The notes below the pieces were generated by a model, which ran no database searches, was not told where the DNA came from, and saw nothing but the letters and a program-made list of their open reading frames with translations. From Chitinophagaceae bacterium (GTDB taxonomy: Bacteria > Bacteroidota > Bacteroidia > Chitinophagales > Chitinophagaceae): DNA of 11,433 nucleotides. The position numbers and the translations under genes are program-made. Position 1 is the stretch's first letter, and every line of letters begins with the position of its first letter. Where the stretch lies: NCBI GenBank assembly GCA_016786525.1, contig JAEUVW010000359.1:1-11433 (forward strand), in the 5' to 3' direction. Shown in pieces: positions 5,416 to 11,433 of this stretch.

Positions 5416-7761
5416 TTATTGCATAACAACCGAATCTGCCGCAGGAGCAGTTTCTGTTGCCGGAGTCGCTGCAGGAACGGCTTCTTTGTTGCTGCAATGC
5501 GGGCAGGCACAATCTTCACCACCGCTGCAGACCATTGCCCCGTCTTTTTCGGAGCAGCAGGCAGCACCAGTTTTTCCTTCACCTGTGCTGCCCAGCAGCA
5601 TCAGGGTCTGCATTTTTTCATTGCGGTGCATCTCAATACTGTCTTTGTGCAGGGAAGCCAGGGTAGGGGCAATCACCAGCGCTACGATAGACATCAGTTT
5701 GATCAGGATGTTCATAGAAGGGCCTGAAGTGTCTTTGAAGGGATCGCCTACAGTATCGCCGGTTACAGATGCCTTGTGCGGCTCAGATTTTTTGTAGTAT
5801 ACCTGGCCATTGATGTCCACGCCTTTCTCAAACGATTTTTTTGCATTGTCCCAGGCGCCGCCGGCGTTGTTCTGGAACATACCCATCAACACGCCGCTCA
5901 CGGTAGCACCGGCCAGGAATCCGCCCAGTACTTCAGGGCCGAAGATAAAGCCGATCACCAGGGGAGAAATAATCGCAATAGCACCGGGCAGCATCATTTT
6001 TCTGATCGAAGCTTCGGTAGAGATCGCCACGCATTTCTCGTATTCGGGCTTGCCGGTACCTTCCATAATGCCGGGAATCTCACGGAACTGGCGGCGAACT
6101 TCTTCCACCATCGCCATAGCGGCTTGTCCCACTGCGGTAATGGCTAAGGATGAGAAAATGAAGGGGATCATACCACCGACAAACAAACCGGCGAGTACAT
6201 CGGCACGGTAGATATCGATACCGTCGATCATGGCAATACCCACGAAGGCTGCGAACAGGGCCAGTGAAGTCAGGGCCGCTGAGGCAATCGCAAAACCTTT
6301 ACCGGTAGCGGCAGTCGTGTTGCCGACAGCATCCAGTACGTCTGTTTTTTCACGCACCTCAGCAGGCAATTCGCTCATTTCGGCAATACCGCCCGCATTG
6401 TCTGCGATCGGGCCAAAAGCGTCAATCGCCAGTTGCATCGCAGTCGTGGCCATCATACCTGCAGCAGCGATGGCCACACCATACAGGCCGGCGCAGATAT
6501 AAGAACCGAAGATACCCGCAGCCAGTACCAGTATCGGCAGGAAGGTCGACTCCATACCCACGGACAGACCGCCGATGATGTTGGTGGCGTGGCCGGTAGA
6601 CGACTGGCGGATGATGCTCATCACCGGGCGCTTGCCCATAGCCGTATAATATTCTGTAATGATGCTCATCAGGGTACCCACAGCCAGGCCCACCATAATG
6701 GCGCCGATGACACCGTTTTGTGTGAAGTCGTGACCACGCAGGCTCATGGTTTCCGGCATCAGGTATTTCACCAGGAAGATAGAAGCTACAGCAGTCAGGA
6801 CGATAGAACCCCAGTTACCCATGTTCAGGGCTTTCTGCACCGCGCTGGTGCTGATGCCTACTGAATCGGAAATGCGGACGAACCAGGTGCCTACAATAGA
6901 GAAGATAATACCCAGGCCGGCGATCAGCATCGGCAGCAGGATGGGGGACATGCCGCCAAATTCATCTAAAGAAGTAGTCTCACGTCCTAATACCATCGTA
7001 GCCAGTACCGTTGCGACATAAGAACCGAACAGGTCGGCACCCATACCCGCTACGTCGCCCACGTTGTCGCCCACGTTGTCGGCGATGGTTGCCGGGTTGC
7101 GTGGATCATCTTCAGGGATACCGGCTTCTACTTTACCGACCAGGTCAGCGCCCACGTCGGCCGCTTTGGTGTAGATACCGCCACCCACACGGGCAAACAA
7201 GGCAATGCTTTCCGCACCCAGGGAGAAACCGGTGAGGATCTCGATGGTGCGCTCCATCTCTACAGAGTCAACGCCTGCATCGGGAGCAAATACCATTTTA
7301 AGGATGATGAACAGGGAGCCCAGGCCCAGAACCGCCAGGCCCGCAACACCCATACCCATTACCGAACCTCCGGTAAAGGATACTTTCAGCGCTTTGCTCA
7401 GGCTGGTCTTTGCCGCTTCTGCCGTACGTACATTCGATTTGGTCGCAATGCGCATGCCGATAAAGCCGGCCAGGGCACTGAATACGGCACCCAGCACGAA
7501 AGCCAGGGCAATAGACCAGTGGGATTTTTCATTGCTGGAACCCATGATACCCAACAGGATGGCCGCAATGACAACGAAATAGGAAAGGATCTTATACTCC
7601 GCTTTCAGGAAAGCCATAGCTCCTTCAGCAATATACTTCGCGATCTCGCGCATACGGTCGCCGCCTGCGCTTTGTTTGGTCACCCAGGCACTTTTGACAA
7701 AAGTGTACAGCAGGGCAACAACACCAAAAACCGGCACCAAATAGAATAATGAATGCATCAT
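5416..7761 (-). CDS. hppA: K+-dependent H+-translocating membrane pyrophosphatase
   Basis: A 781-aa integral membrane enzyme that hydrolyses pyrophosphate and pumps cations across the inner membrane. Hydrophobic segments run from residue 3 to about 702, as expected for the ~16-helix family. The pyrophosphate/Mg sites are visible: DVGADLVGKVEAGIPEDDPR (202-221), IADNVGDNVGDVAGMGADLF (226-245), IADNAGGIAEM (452-462), NNAGGAWDNAKK (631-642) and TGDTVGDPFKDTSGPS (667-682). GNTTAATGKG (480-489) has Ala where K+-independent enzymes have Lys, so it should need K+. Gly246 and Ala250 occupy the two usual positions of the semi-conserved glutamate in helix 6. Instead Glu184 (LGAESIALF) lies in helix 5, as I recall for the Flavobacterium-type H+-pumping group. 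Residues 703-781 form an extra tail with Cys 735, 736, 745, 751, 753 and 756. The gene has its own promoter and terminator, so it is monocistronic. Confidence 0.97.
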   Translation of the reverse strand: MMHSLFYLVPVFGVVALLYTFVKSAWVTKQSAGGDRMREIAKYIAEGAMAFLKAEYKILSYFVVIAAILLGIMGSSNEKSHWSIALAFVLGAVFSALAGFIGMRIATKSNVRTAEAAKTSLSKALKVSFTGGSVMGMGVAGLAVLGLGSLFIILKMVFAPDAGVDSVEMERTIEILTGFSLGAESIALFARVGGGIYTKAADVGADLVGKVEAGIPEDDPRNPATIADNVGDNVGDVAGMGADLFGSYVATVLATMVLGRETTSLDEFGGMSPILLPMLIAGLGIIFSIVGTWFVRISDSVGISTSAVQKALNMGNWGSIVLTAVASIFLVKYLMPETMSLRGHDFTQNGVIGAIMVGLAVGTLMSIITEYYTAMGKRPVMSIIRQSSTGHATNIIGGLSVGMESTFLPILVLAAGIFGSYICAGLYGVAIAAAGMMATTAMQLAIDAFGPIADNAGGIAEMSELPAEVREKTDVLDAVGNTTAATGKGFAIASAALTSLALFAAFVGIAMIDGIDIYRADVLAGLFVGGMIPFIFSSLAITAVGQAAMAMVEEVRRQFREIPGIMEGTGKPEYEKCVAISTEASIRKMMLPGAIAIISPLVIGFIFGPEVLGGFLAGATVSGVLMGMFQNNAGGAWDNAKKSFEKGVDINGQVYYKKSEPHKASVTGDTVGDPFKDTSGPSMNILIKLMSIVALVIAPTLASLHKDSIEMHRNEKMQTLMLLGSTGEGKTGAACCSEKDGAMVCSGGEDCACPHCSNKEAVPAATPATETAPAADSVVMQ

Positions 7762-7792
7762 TTTATTGAATTGTTAAAAATTTTAAGACGGG

Positions 7793-7823
7793 CAAAAGTA
7801 GGCGCTTTAAAAGGAAAAAACAA
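7793..7823 (-). promoter_or_regulatory. Promoter of hppA
   Basis: On the minus strand, TACTTTTG (7793-7800) fits the Bacteroidota -7 consensus TAnnTTTG exactly. A TTG (7821-7823) lies 20 bp upstream as the -33 element. The -7 box ends 31 bp before the hppA ATG (7761), which predicts a leader of about 25 nt. Confidence 0.8.
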
Positions 7824-7908
7824 GCAACTACAGAGATAAGTATGGTTATTTTTCAAATAAAGACAAACGGATGATAGAGGATAGCTGGGGGATTGTACTC
7901 TTTGCCCT

Positions 7909-7916
7909 TACTTTTG
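7909..7916 (+). promoter_or_regulatory. -7 element of the prmA promoter
   Basis: TACTTTTG, identical to the hppA -7 box but on the plus strand, ends 19 bp before the prmA TTG start. Transcription from it would give a leader of only about 14 nt. A TTG lies at 7893-7895, only 13 bp upstream, too close for a standard -33 element, so the upstream half is weak. The two divergent -7 boxes lie about 110 bp apart. Confidence 0.65.
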
Positions 7917-7935
7917 CGCCCTAAACAATTGTGTC

Positions 7936-8757
7936 TTGAATTATCTACAGCTGACCATACCGGTAACCGATGCCGACACCCGCGACTTACTGATTGCCTC
8001 CCTGTCTGAACTGGGGGTAGAAGGTTTTGAAGAAAGCGACACCGCACTCAAGGCTTTTATTCCGGAAAGCGATTACCAGGAGGGGGCTTTTACAGAAGCA
8101 CTCTCCGTATTTGGTTTGACAGCCGAAAAAGAAACCATCGTACCGCGCAACTGGAATGCAGAATGGGAGTCCGACTTTGAGCCGGTTGTTATCGGCGACT
8201 TCTGTACGATCCGTGCACATTTTCACCAGATGCCGGTCACGACGCAATATGATATTGTGATCACGCCGAAGATGTCTTTCGGTACCGGGCACCATGCTAC
8301 CACCCACCTGATGGTGGAGCAGATGGCGGACCTGGACTTCAACGGCAAAAAAGTGCTGGACTTCGGCACGGGCACGGGCATATTGGCCATACTGGCCGAA
8401 AAGCTGGGCGCTGCGGAAGTGATCGCCATTGATAACGACGAATGGTCTTTTGACAATGCGCAGGAAAATGTGCAGCTGAATGATTGCAGCCGTACCAAAG
8501 TGAGCATGGACGATATTGAATCTTTTTCCGGCCGGGAAACTTTTTCCCTGATCCTGGCCAATATCAACCGCCACATCCTGCTGCGTTATATGAAGGTACT
8601 GTACCATCTGCTGGACCCGGGCGCTCCCTTACTGATGAGCGGCCTGCTGACAGAAGACGAAGCTATTGTTTCCGAAGCGGCAAAGGCAGAAGGCTTTAGG
8701 GTCCAAAGCGTACATACACGCAACAACTGGATCACTATACTGTGTACTAAAGTTTAA
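7936..8757 (+). CDS. prmA: Ribosomal protein L11 methyltransferase
   Basis: A 273-aa cytoplasmic enzyme that transfers methyl groups from S-adenosylmethionine to ribosomal protein L11. The N-terminal part (1 to ~100) is the L11-binding domain, with ELGVEGFEE as in relatives. The catalytic Rossmann domain follows: FGTGHHATT (115-123) is the PrmA signature, DFGTGTGIL (142-150) is SAM motif I, AIDND (164-168) carries the acidic residue that binds the ribose, and LANIN (207-211) is motif IV. The start codon is TTG at 7936. It gives an N-terminus MNYLQLTIPV like that of other Bacteroidota PrmA proteins, and no ATG lies near. Length is normal. The gene is divergent from hppA and convergent with mutL. 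No terminator is obvious just past its stop. Confidence 0.96.
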   Translation: MNYLQLTIPVTDADTRDLLIASLSELGVEGFEESDTALKAFIPESDYQEGAFTEALSVFGLTAEKETIVPRNWNAEWESDFEPVVIGDFCTIRAHFHQMPVTTQYDIVITPKMSFGTGHHATTHLMVEQMADLDFNGKKVLDFGTGTGILAILAEKLGAAEVIAIDNDEWSFDNAQENVQLNDCSRTKVSMDDIESFSGRETFSLILANINRHILLRYMKVLYHLLDPGAPLLMSGLLTEDEAIVSEAAKAEGFRVQSVHTRNNWITILCTKV

Positions 8758-8772
8758 TTGCGTTCATCAGTT

Positions 8773-9034
8773 AACCACGAAGTGCACGAAACCGGATGCG
8801 ATAAGCCATTGTGCTCTTTGCATTGGCTATTTTACCACGGAGGTCACGAAGTAGAACACAAAGGGCACAAAGCCCAAGGCGTTAAGCTTTTGTGTCTTTG
8901 TGGTGGATTATTGAACCAGGATGGGCACAAAGGAAAAAGCACGAAGAACACTACGACAAGCACAATAAGCCTTTGTGTGCTCTGAGCAAAACTTTGCGCC
9001 CTTTGTGGTGAAGTGTACAATCACGAAGGGCACA
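8773..9034. repeat. Cluster of short degenerate repeats in alternating orientation
   Basis: The non-coding gap between prmA and mutL (8758-9179) holds variants of a short unit related to ACCACGAAG and CACAAAGGGCACAAAG. Plus-oriented copies lie near 8773-8790, 8833-8851, 8855-8872, 8923-8946 and 9022-9034. Inverted copies lie near 8808-8822, 8887-8905, 8970-8986 and 8999-9013. Two open frames across it (8666-8854, 8758-8985) translate the repeats into His/Lys/Gly-rich peptides with no protein character, so I do not call a gene. Similar CACAAAG/CACGAAG intergenic repeats occur in many environmental bacteria (from memory). The remaining 9035-9133 shows nothing beyond a short ATGCC-TTC-GGCAT hairpin. 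Confidence 0.7.
8857..8902. repeat. Inverted repeat able to form a long hairpin
   Basis: Two facing repeat units, CACAAAGGGCACAAAG (8857-8872) and CTTTTGTGTCTTTGTG (8887-8902), pair as two 7-bp stems separated by a small internal mismatch, with a 14-nt loop. No T-run follows on either side. It might slow transcription from the convergent genes, but it is not a classic terminator. Confidence 0.6.
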
Positions 9035-9133
9035 TTTTAAACCTTACAGTATGGCCAAGTAACTCTGTACACAGATGCCTTCGGCATGACATTCGTGCGC
9101 CAACTCAATCGATAAAGGCATCACGCGACAAGC

Positions 9134-9165
9134 CATTAAACATTAAGCATTAAACATTAAACATT
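9134..9165. repeat. 7-bp tandem repeat (CATTAAA)
   Basis: Four full copies and a partial fifth of CATTAAA stand head to tail; the second copy is CATTAAG. The array ends 14 bp before the mutL stop codon. Such heptamer runs recur in Bacteroidota intergenic DNA (from memory). No function can be assigned, and copy number may vary between strains. Confidence 0.85.
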
Positions 9166-9179
9166 CCCCATGACAGGGT

Positions 9180-11015
9180 TTAGCCCAAAAGATTGTCCAG
9201 CTCTTCCTTGGGTAATACGCCAAATACTTTCTTACCGTTGGGGCTGTATTCCGGCTGGCTGCAGGCAAATAGCTCATCGATCAGGGCCTGCTGGTTTTCG
9301 CCCTGGGTATAATCCGTAGCGGCTGAGGCCATGCGCCGTGCTATTTTCATGATCATGGTATGCGCATTGGCTTCCAGGGCCTTGTGGCTTTCATTCTTAT
9401 GATGTTCCAGCAATTCGTCCAGCACATACTTTTCTTCACCGGAGCTCATGCCGGAAGGGATGCCATGCACGACGAAGGTATTTTTGCCAAAGTGTGTGAT
9501 GTCGAAGCCGATACGGTGCATGTCGGGCAGCAGGGAGACCAGTACCGGCTCGTCCTGGGGCATCACCTCGTAAGTGAGCGGGAACAATACACGCTGGGCT
9601 ACCGGTTTGCCGTCTTCCCACTGGCTCATCAGACGCTCAAACCAGATGCGCTCCTGTGCCCTGCGGATATGGATGTACATCAGGCCCGATTTTACCGTGG
9701 TTACGAGCAATGAACCCTGCACGACCAGGATGTTTTGCCGGGCTGCAGTGCTTTGTACCAATCCCTGTTGCCGGGTATGGGGACCTGCTGCCGCCTGGTC
9801 CGGGTCTTTCGCCTGTGCCGGTACTTCGGCTGCTATATTGTAAATCTCTTTCCATTGGGCCAGGCCGTCTTTTTTATCGATGAAATGGGCCTGGTTCTTT
9901 TTGCTGAAACTATCGCTGAGGTAGCCGCTGCGTGCCGAGGCCACGTCCTTGTGGGTCTGGGGCAGCTGTACGGAAGGCAATTGCTGTATTTCCGCGCTCA
10001 GCGAGAAGTCCAGCGAAGGCGCAATGTTGTTGCGGGCCAGCGCATGCTTTACAGAGGAGTTCAGGTAGGCATACATCAGCTGGTCGTCTTCAAACTTTAC
10101 CTCCTGCTTGGTCGGGTGTACATTCACGTCCACGCGGGCGGGGTCTACTTCCAGGAACAGGAAGTAAAACGGGAACATTTCTTTGGGGATCAGGCCTTCG
10201 TATGCCTGCACAAGTGCGTGGTGCAGGTAATTGCTGCGGATAAAGCGGTTGTTCAGGAAGAAGTATTGCATCCCTCTTGTTTTCATCGCTGCATCCGGCT
10301 TGCCGGTAAATCCGTGTATGTTCAGGAAGTCTGTCTGCTCGGATACCGGTACCAGTTTTTTCTCATAGCTGTTGCCGAACAGGGCTACGATGCGGGCTTT
10401 CAGGCTGCCGGGCTGCAGGTGGTATTGTTCGGCGCCATTGCTGGAATAGCGGAAGGCCACGGCAGGGTGGGCGAGTGCGATGCGGGTAAACTCATCGACT
10501 ATGTTCCGCAGCTCGGTGGTATTGCTTTTCAGGAAATTGCGCCGCGCCGGTACGTTGAAAAACAGGTTTTTCAGCATAATGTTGGTGCCGGTGCCGGTCA
10601 CACAGGGTTCCTGGCTGCGTACGGCAGAGCCTTCAATGATAATATGGGTGCCTACTTCATCTTCCGCCCGGCGCGTCTTCAGTTCCATTTGCCCGACTGC
10701 CGCCATAGAGGCCAGGGCCTCACCGCGGAAGCCCATGGTGCGGATCGAGAACAGGTCTTCGATCCTGCTGATCTTGGAAGTGGCATGCCGTTCAAAACTC
10801 ATGCGCGCGTCGGTAGGCGACATGCCTTTACCATTGTCTATGACCTGTACCAGTTCTTTGCCCGCGTCCCTGATCAGCAGCTGGATTTCGGTAGCGCCGG
10901 CATCCACTGCATTTTCCAATAGCTCCTTTACGGCAGAAGACGGGCGTTGTATCACCTCTCCTGCGGCAATCTGGTTGGCTATATGGTCTGAGAGTAAGTT
11001 GATAATATCGGGCAC
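9180..11015 (-). CDS. mutL: DNA mismatch repair protein MutL
   Basis: A 611-aa cytoplasmic protein that couples MutS mismatch recognition to downstream repair. The N-terminal GHKL ATPase is intact: IANQIAAGEVIQRP (12-25), ELLENAVDAG (31-40), DNGKGM (60-65), GFRGEALAS (95-103) and GTGTNIML with NVPAR (141-158). NVHPTKQEVKF (298-308) marks the end of the N-terminal half. A low-complexity linker (~340-425) leads to the dimerisation domain. There the usual DQHA-type motif reads IHIRRAQERIWFE (448-460), so the metal-binding Asp and His are missing. The frame is open to ATG 11141, but that start lies beyond a strong terminator. I chose GTG 11015 because VPDIINLL matches the family's usual MPDII start. 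ATG 11063 is possible but lies within a hairpin. A weak -7-like TAACTTCG lies at 11033-11040. Confidence 0.95.
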   Translation of the reverse strand: MPDIINLLSDHIANQIAAGEVIQRPSSAVKELLENAVDAGATEIQLLIRDAGKELVQVIDNGKGMSPTDARMSFERHATSKISRIEDLFSIRTMGFRGEALASMAAVGQMELKTRRAEDEVGTHIIIEGSAVRSQEPCVTGTGTNIMLKNLFFNVPARRNFLKSNTTELRNIVDEFTRIALAHPAVAFRYSSNGAEQYHLQPGSLKARIVALFGNSYEKKLVPVSEQTDFLNIHGFTGKPDAAMKTRGMQYFFLNNRFIRSNYLHHALVQAYEGLIPKEMFPFYFLFLEVDPARVDVNVHPTKQEVKFEDDQLMYAYLNSSVKHALARNNIAPSLDFSLSAEIQQLPSVQLPQTHKDVASARSGYLSDSFSKKNQAHFIDKKDGLAQWKEIYNIAAEVPAQAKDPDQAAAGPHTRQQGLVQSTAARQNILVVQGSLLVTTVKSGLMYIHIRRAQERIWFERLMSQWEDGKPVAQRVLFPLTYEVMPQDEPVLVSLLPDMHRIGFDITHFGKNTFVVHGIPSGMSSGEEKYVLDELLEHHKNESHKALEANAHTMIMKIARRMASAATDYTQGENQQALIDELFACSQPEYSPNGKKVFGVLPKEELDNLLG

Positions 11016-11046
11016 GCTGGTCAATTTTGTCGCGAAGTTACTATTC

Positions 11047-11068
11047 GGGGCAGTATTTATCATGCCCC
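11047..11068 (-). other. Hairpin in the mutL leader
   Basis: On the minus strand GGGGCA pairs with TGCCCC around a 10-nt loop, just upstream of the mutL GTG start. The alternative ATG (11061-11063) would lie at the edge of its stem. It has no T-run, so it is not a terminator. A role in mutL expression is speculation. Confidence 0.4.
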
Positions 11069-11088
11069 GGGGGCTACTATTTCGTGGT

Positions 11089-11117
11089 AAAAAAATCCCG
11101 GCCGAAAGGGCCAGGAT
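11089..11117 (-). terminator. Intrinsic terminator of the small EF-hand-like gene
   Basis: Starting 14 bp past the stop at 11131, ATCCTGGCC pairs with GGCCGGGAT (9 bp with one G-T pair, loop CTTTC), and six more T follow. This textbook terminator separates the edge gene from mutL and argues against a mutL start at 11141. Confidence 0.93.
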
Positions 11118-11130
11118 AAGGGATAAATGA

Positions 11131-11433
11131 TTAAAATCCAAACATTTTCGTCACATCTTTCAGGTCTACATCACCGTCCCCGTCTTTGTCCAGGCCCGTC
11201 TTGCCCAGCATCGACGAAACAGATGAAAAGTCAAATGATCCGCCGCCTCCCTTGCCGCCTTTCAGTTGTGCCAGCACAGAAGGGATCAGGGACGCCGCGA
11301 TATCTTTGGCAGCGCCACCATTGATGCCGAATTTCTGCATGATGTTGTCGGCAAAATTTTGCTGCATCTGCTGTGTTGCGGGGTGGGAGGGGTCGCCCGC
11401 CAGTTGTGTCAGCTGGTCTCCCTGTCCATTGGC
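11131..11433 (-). CDS. Small glycine-rich protein with EF-hand-like C-terminus, partial (5' end beyond the right edge)
   Basis: The frame is open from the stop at 11131 to the window edge, 100 visible residues, so the N-terminus is missing. An internal ATG at 11367 is probably not the start because coding-like sequence continues upstream (QLTQLAGDPSHPATQQ). The visible part has a helical section (NFADNIMQKFGI, AAKDIAASLIPSVLAQL) as in the DUF937-like small proteins of Bacteroidota. A glycine run and a C-terminal DKDGDGDVDLKD (11155-11190) follow. That 12-residue loop has acidic residues at 1, 3, 5, 7, 9 and 12, as in EF-hand or dockerin-type calcium loops. Calcium binding is inferred, and the family assignment is tentative. 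No export signal can be judged without the N-terminus. A strong terminator follows. Confidence 0.75.
   Translation of the reverse strand, partial: ANGQGDQLTQLAGDPSHPATQQMQQNFADNIMQKFGINGGAAKDIAASLIPSVLAQLKGGKGGGGSFDFSSVSSMLGKTGLDKDGDGDVDLKDVTKMFGF

Noticed and set aside
5776..7582. Several plus-strand frames of 74-143 aa
   Set aside because: All are antisense shadows of hppA.
7987..8607. 206-aa minus-strand frame
   Set aside because: It is antisense to prmA, which carries all the methyltransferase motifs.
8666..8985. Small plus-strand frames after prmA (62 and 75 aa)
   Set aside because: One overlaps the prmA end; the other mostly translates the CACAAAG/CACGAAG repeats and has no protein-like features.
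8773..9034. Possible CRISPR array
   Set aside because: The units are short, degenerate, irregularly spaced and alternate in orientation; there are no uniform spacers and no cas genes.
9735..10922. 395-aa plus-strand frame
   Set aside because: It is antisense to mutL; its length reflects codon bias of mutL, and its translation shows no known domain.
11016..11141. Start of mutL at ATG 11141
   Set aside because: The extension crosses an intrinsic terminator and overlaps the neighbouring gene's end; family alignment puts the start at the GTG before PDIINLL.

Overview
This is an ordinary-looking chromosomal segment from a member of the Bacteroidota, most likely the Chitinophagaceae or a close relative (inference). 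Four observations point there: a type IX secretion (T9SS) C-terminal sorting domain, PKD-repeat surface proteins, -7 promoter elements of the Bacteroidota type (TAnnTTTG), and a Flavobacterium-type membrane pyrophosphatase. No mobile element, CRISPR array, tRNA or rRNA was seen.

Layout. Bases 1-2880 (minus strand) hold two tandem paralogous secreted proteins built of cysteine-rich PKD repeats. The downstream copy runs off the left edge; the upstream copy is complete and ends in a T9SS sorting domain. Bases 3270-5333 (minus) form a tight three-gene operon: two paralogous small lipoproteins of unknown function, then a TIGR02757/DUF2400 protein starting at GTG. Its likely promoter lies inside the terminator hairpin of the gene upstream. 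Bases 5416-7761 (minus) encode a membrane proton-pumping pyrophosphatase (hppA) with an unusual cysteine-rich tail. It is transcribed divergently from prmA (7936-8757, plus, TTG start), the ribosomal protein L11 methyltransferase gene. Between the convergent prmA and mutL lies about 420 bp of non-coding DNA, with short repeats in alternating orientation and a 7-bp tandem repeat. mutL (9180-11015, minus) follows, with an altered endonuclease motif. At the right edge is the 3' part of a small glycine-rich protein ending in an EF-hand-like loop, closed by a strong intrinsic terminator.

The genes do not form one pathway. hppA (energy from pyrophosphate), prmA (ribosome modification) and mutL (mismatch repair) are housekeeping genes. 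The two PKD proteins and the two lipoproteins are lineage-specific envelope or surface proteins that look like products of local duplication. Three long open frames had starts upstream of the likely real ones (2994, 5375, 11141). I moved them to 2880, 5333 and 11015 from signal-peptide position, family start and terminator position.
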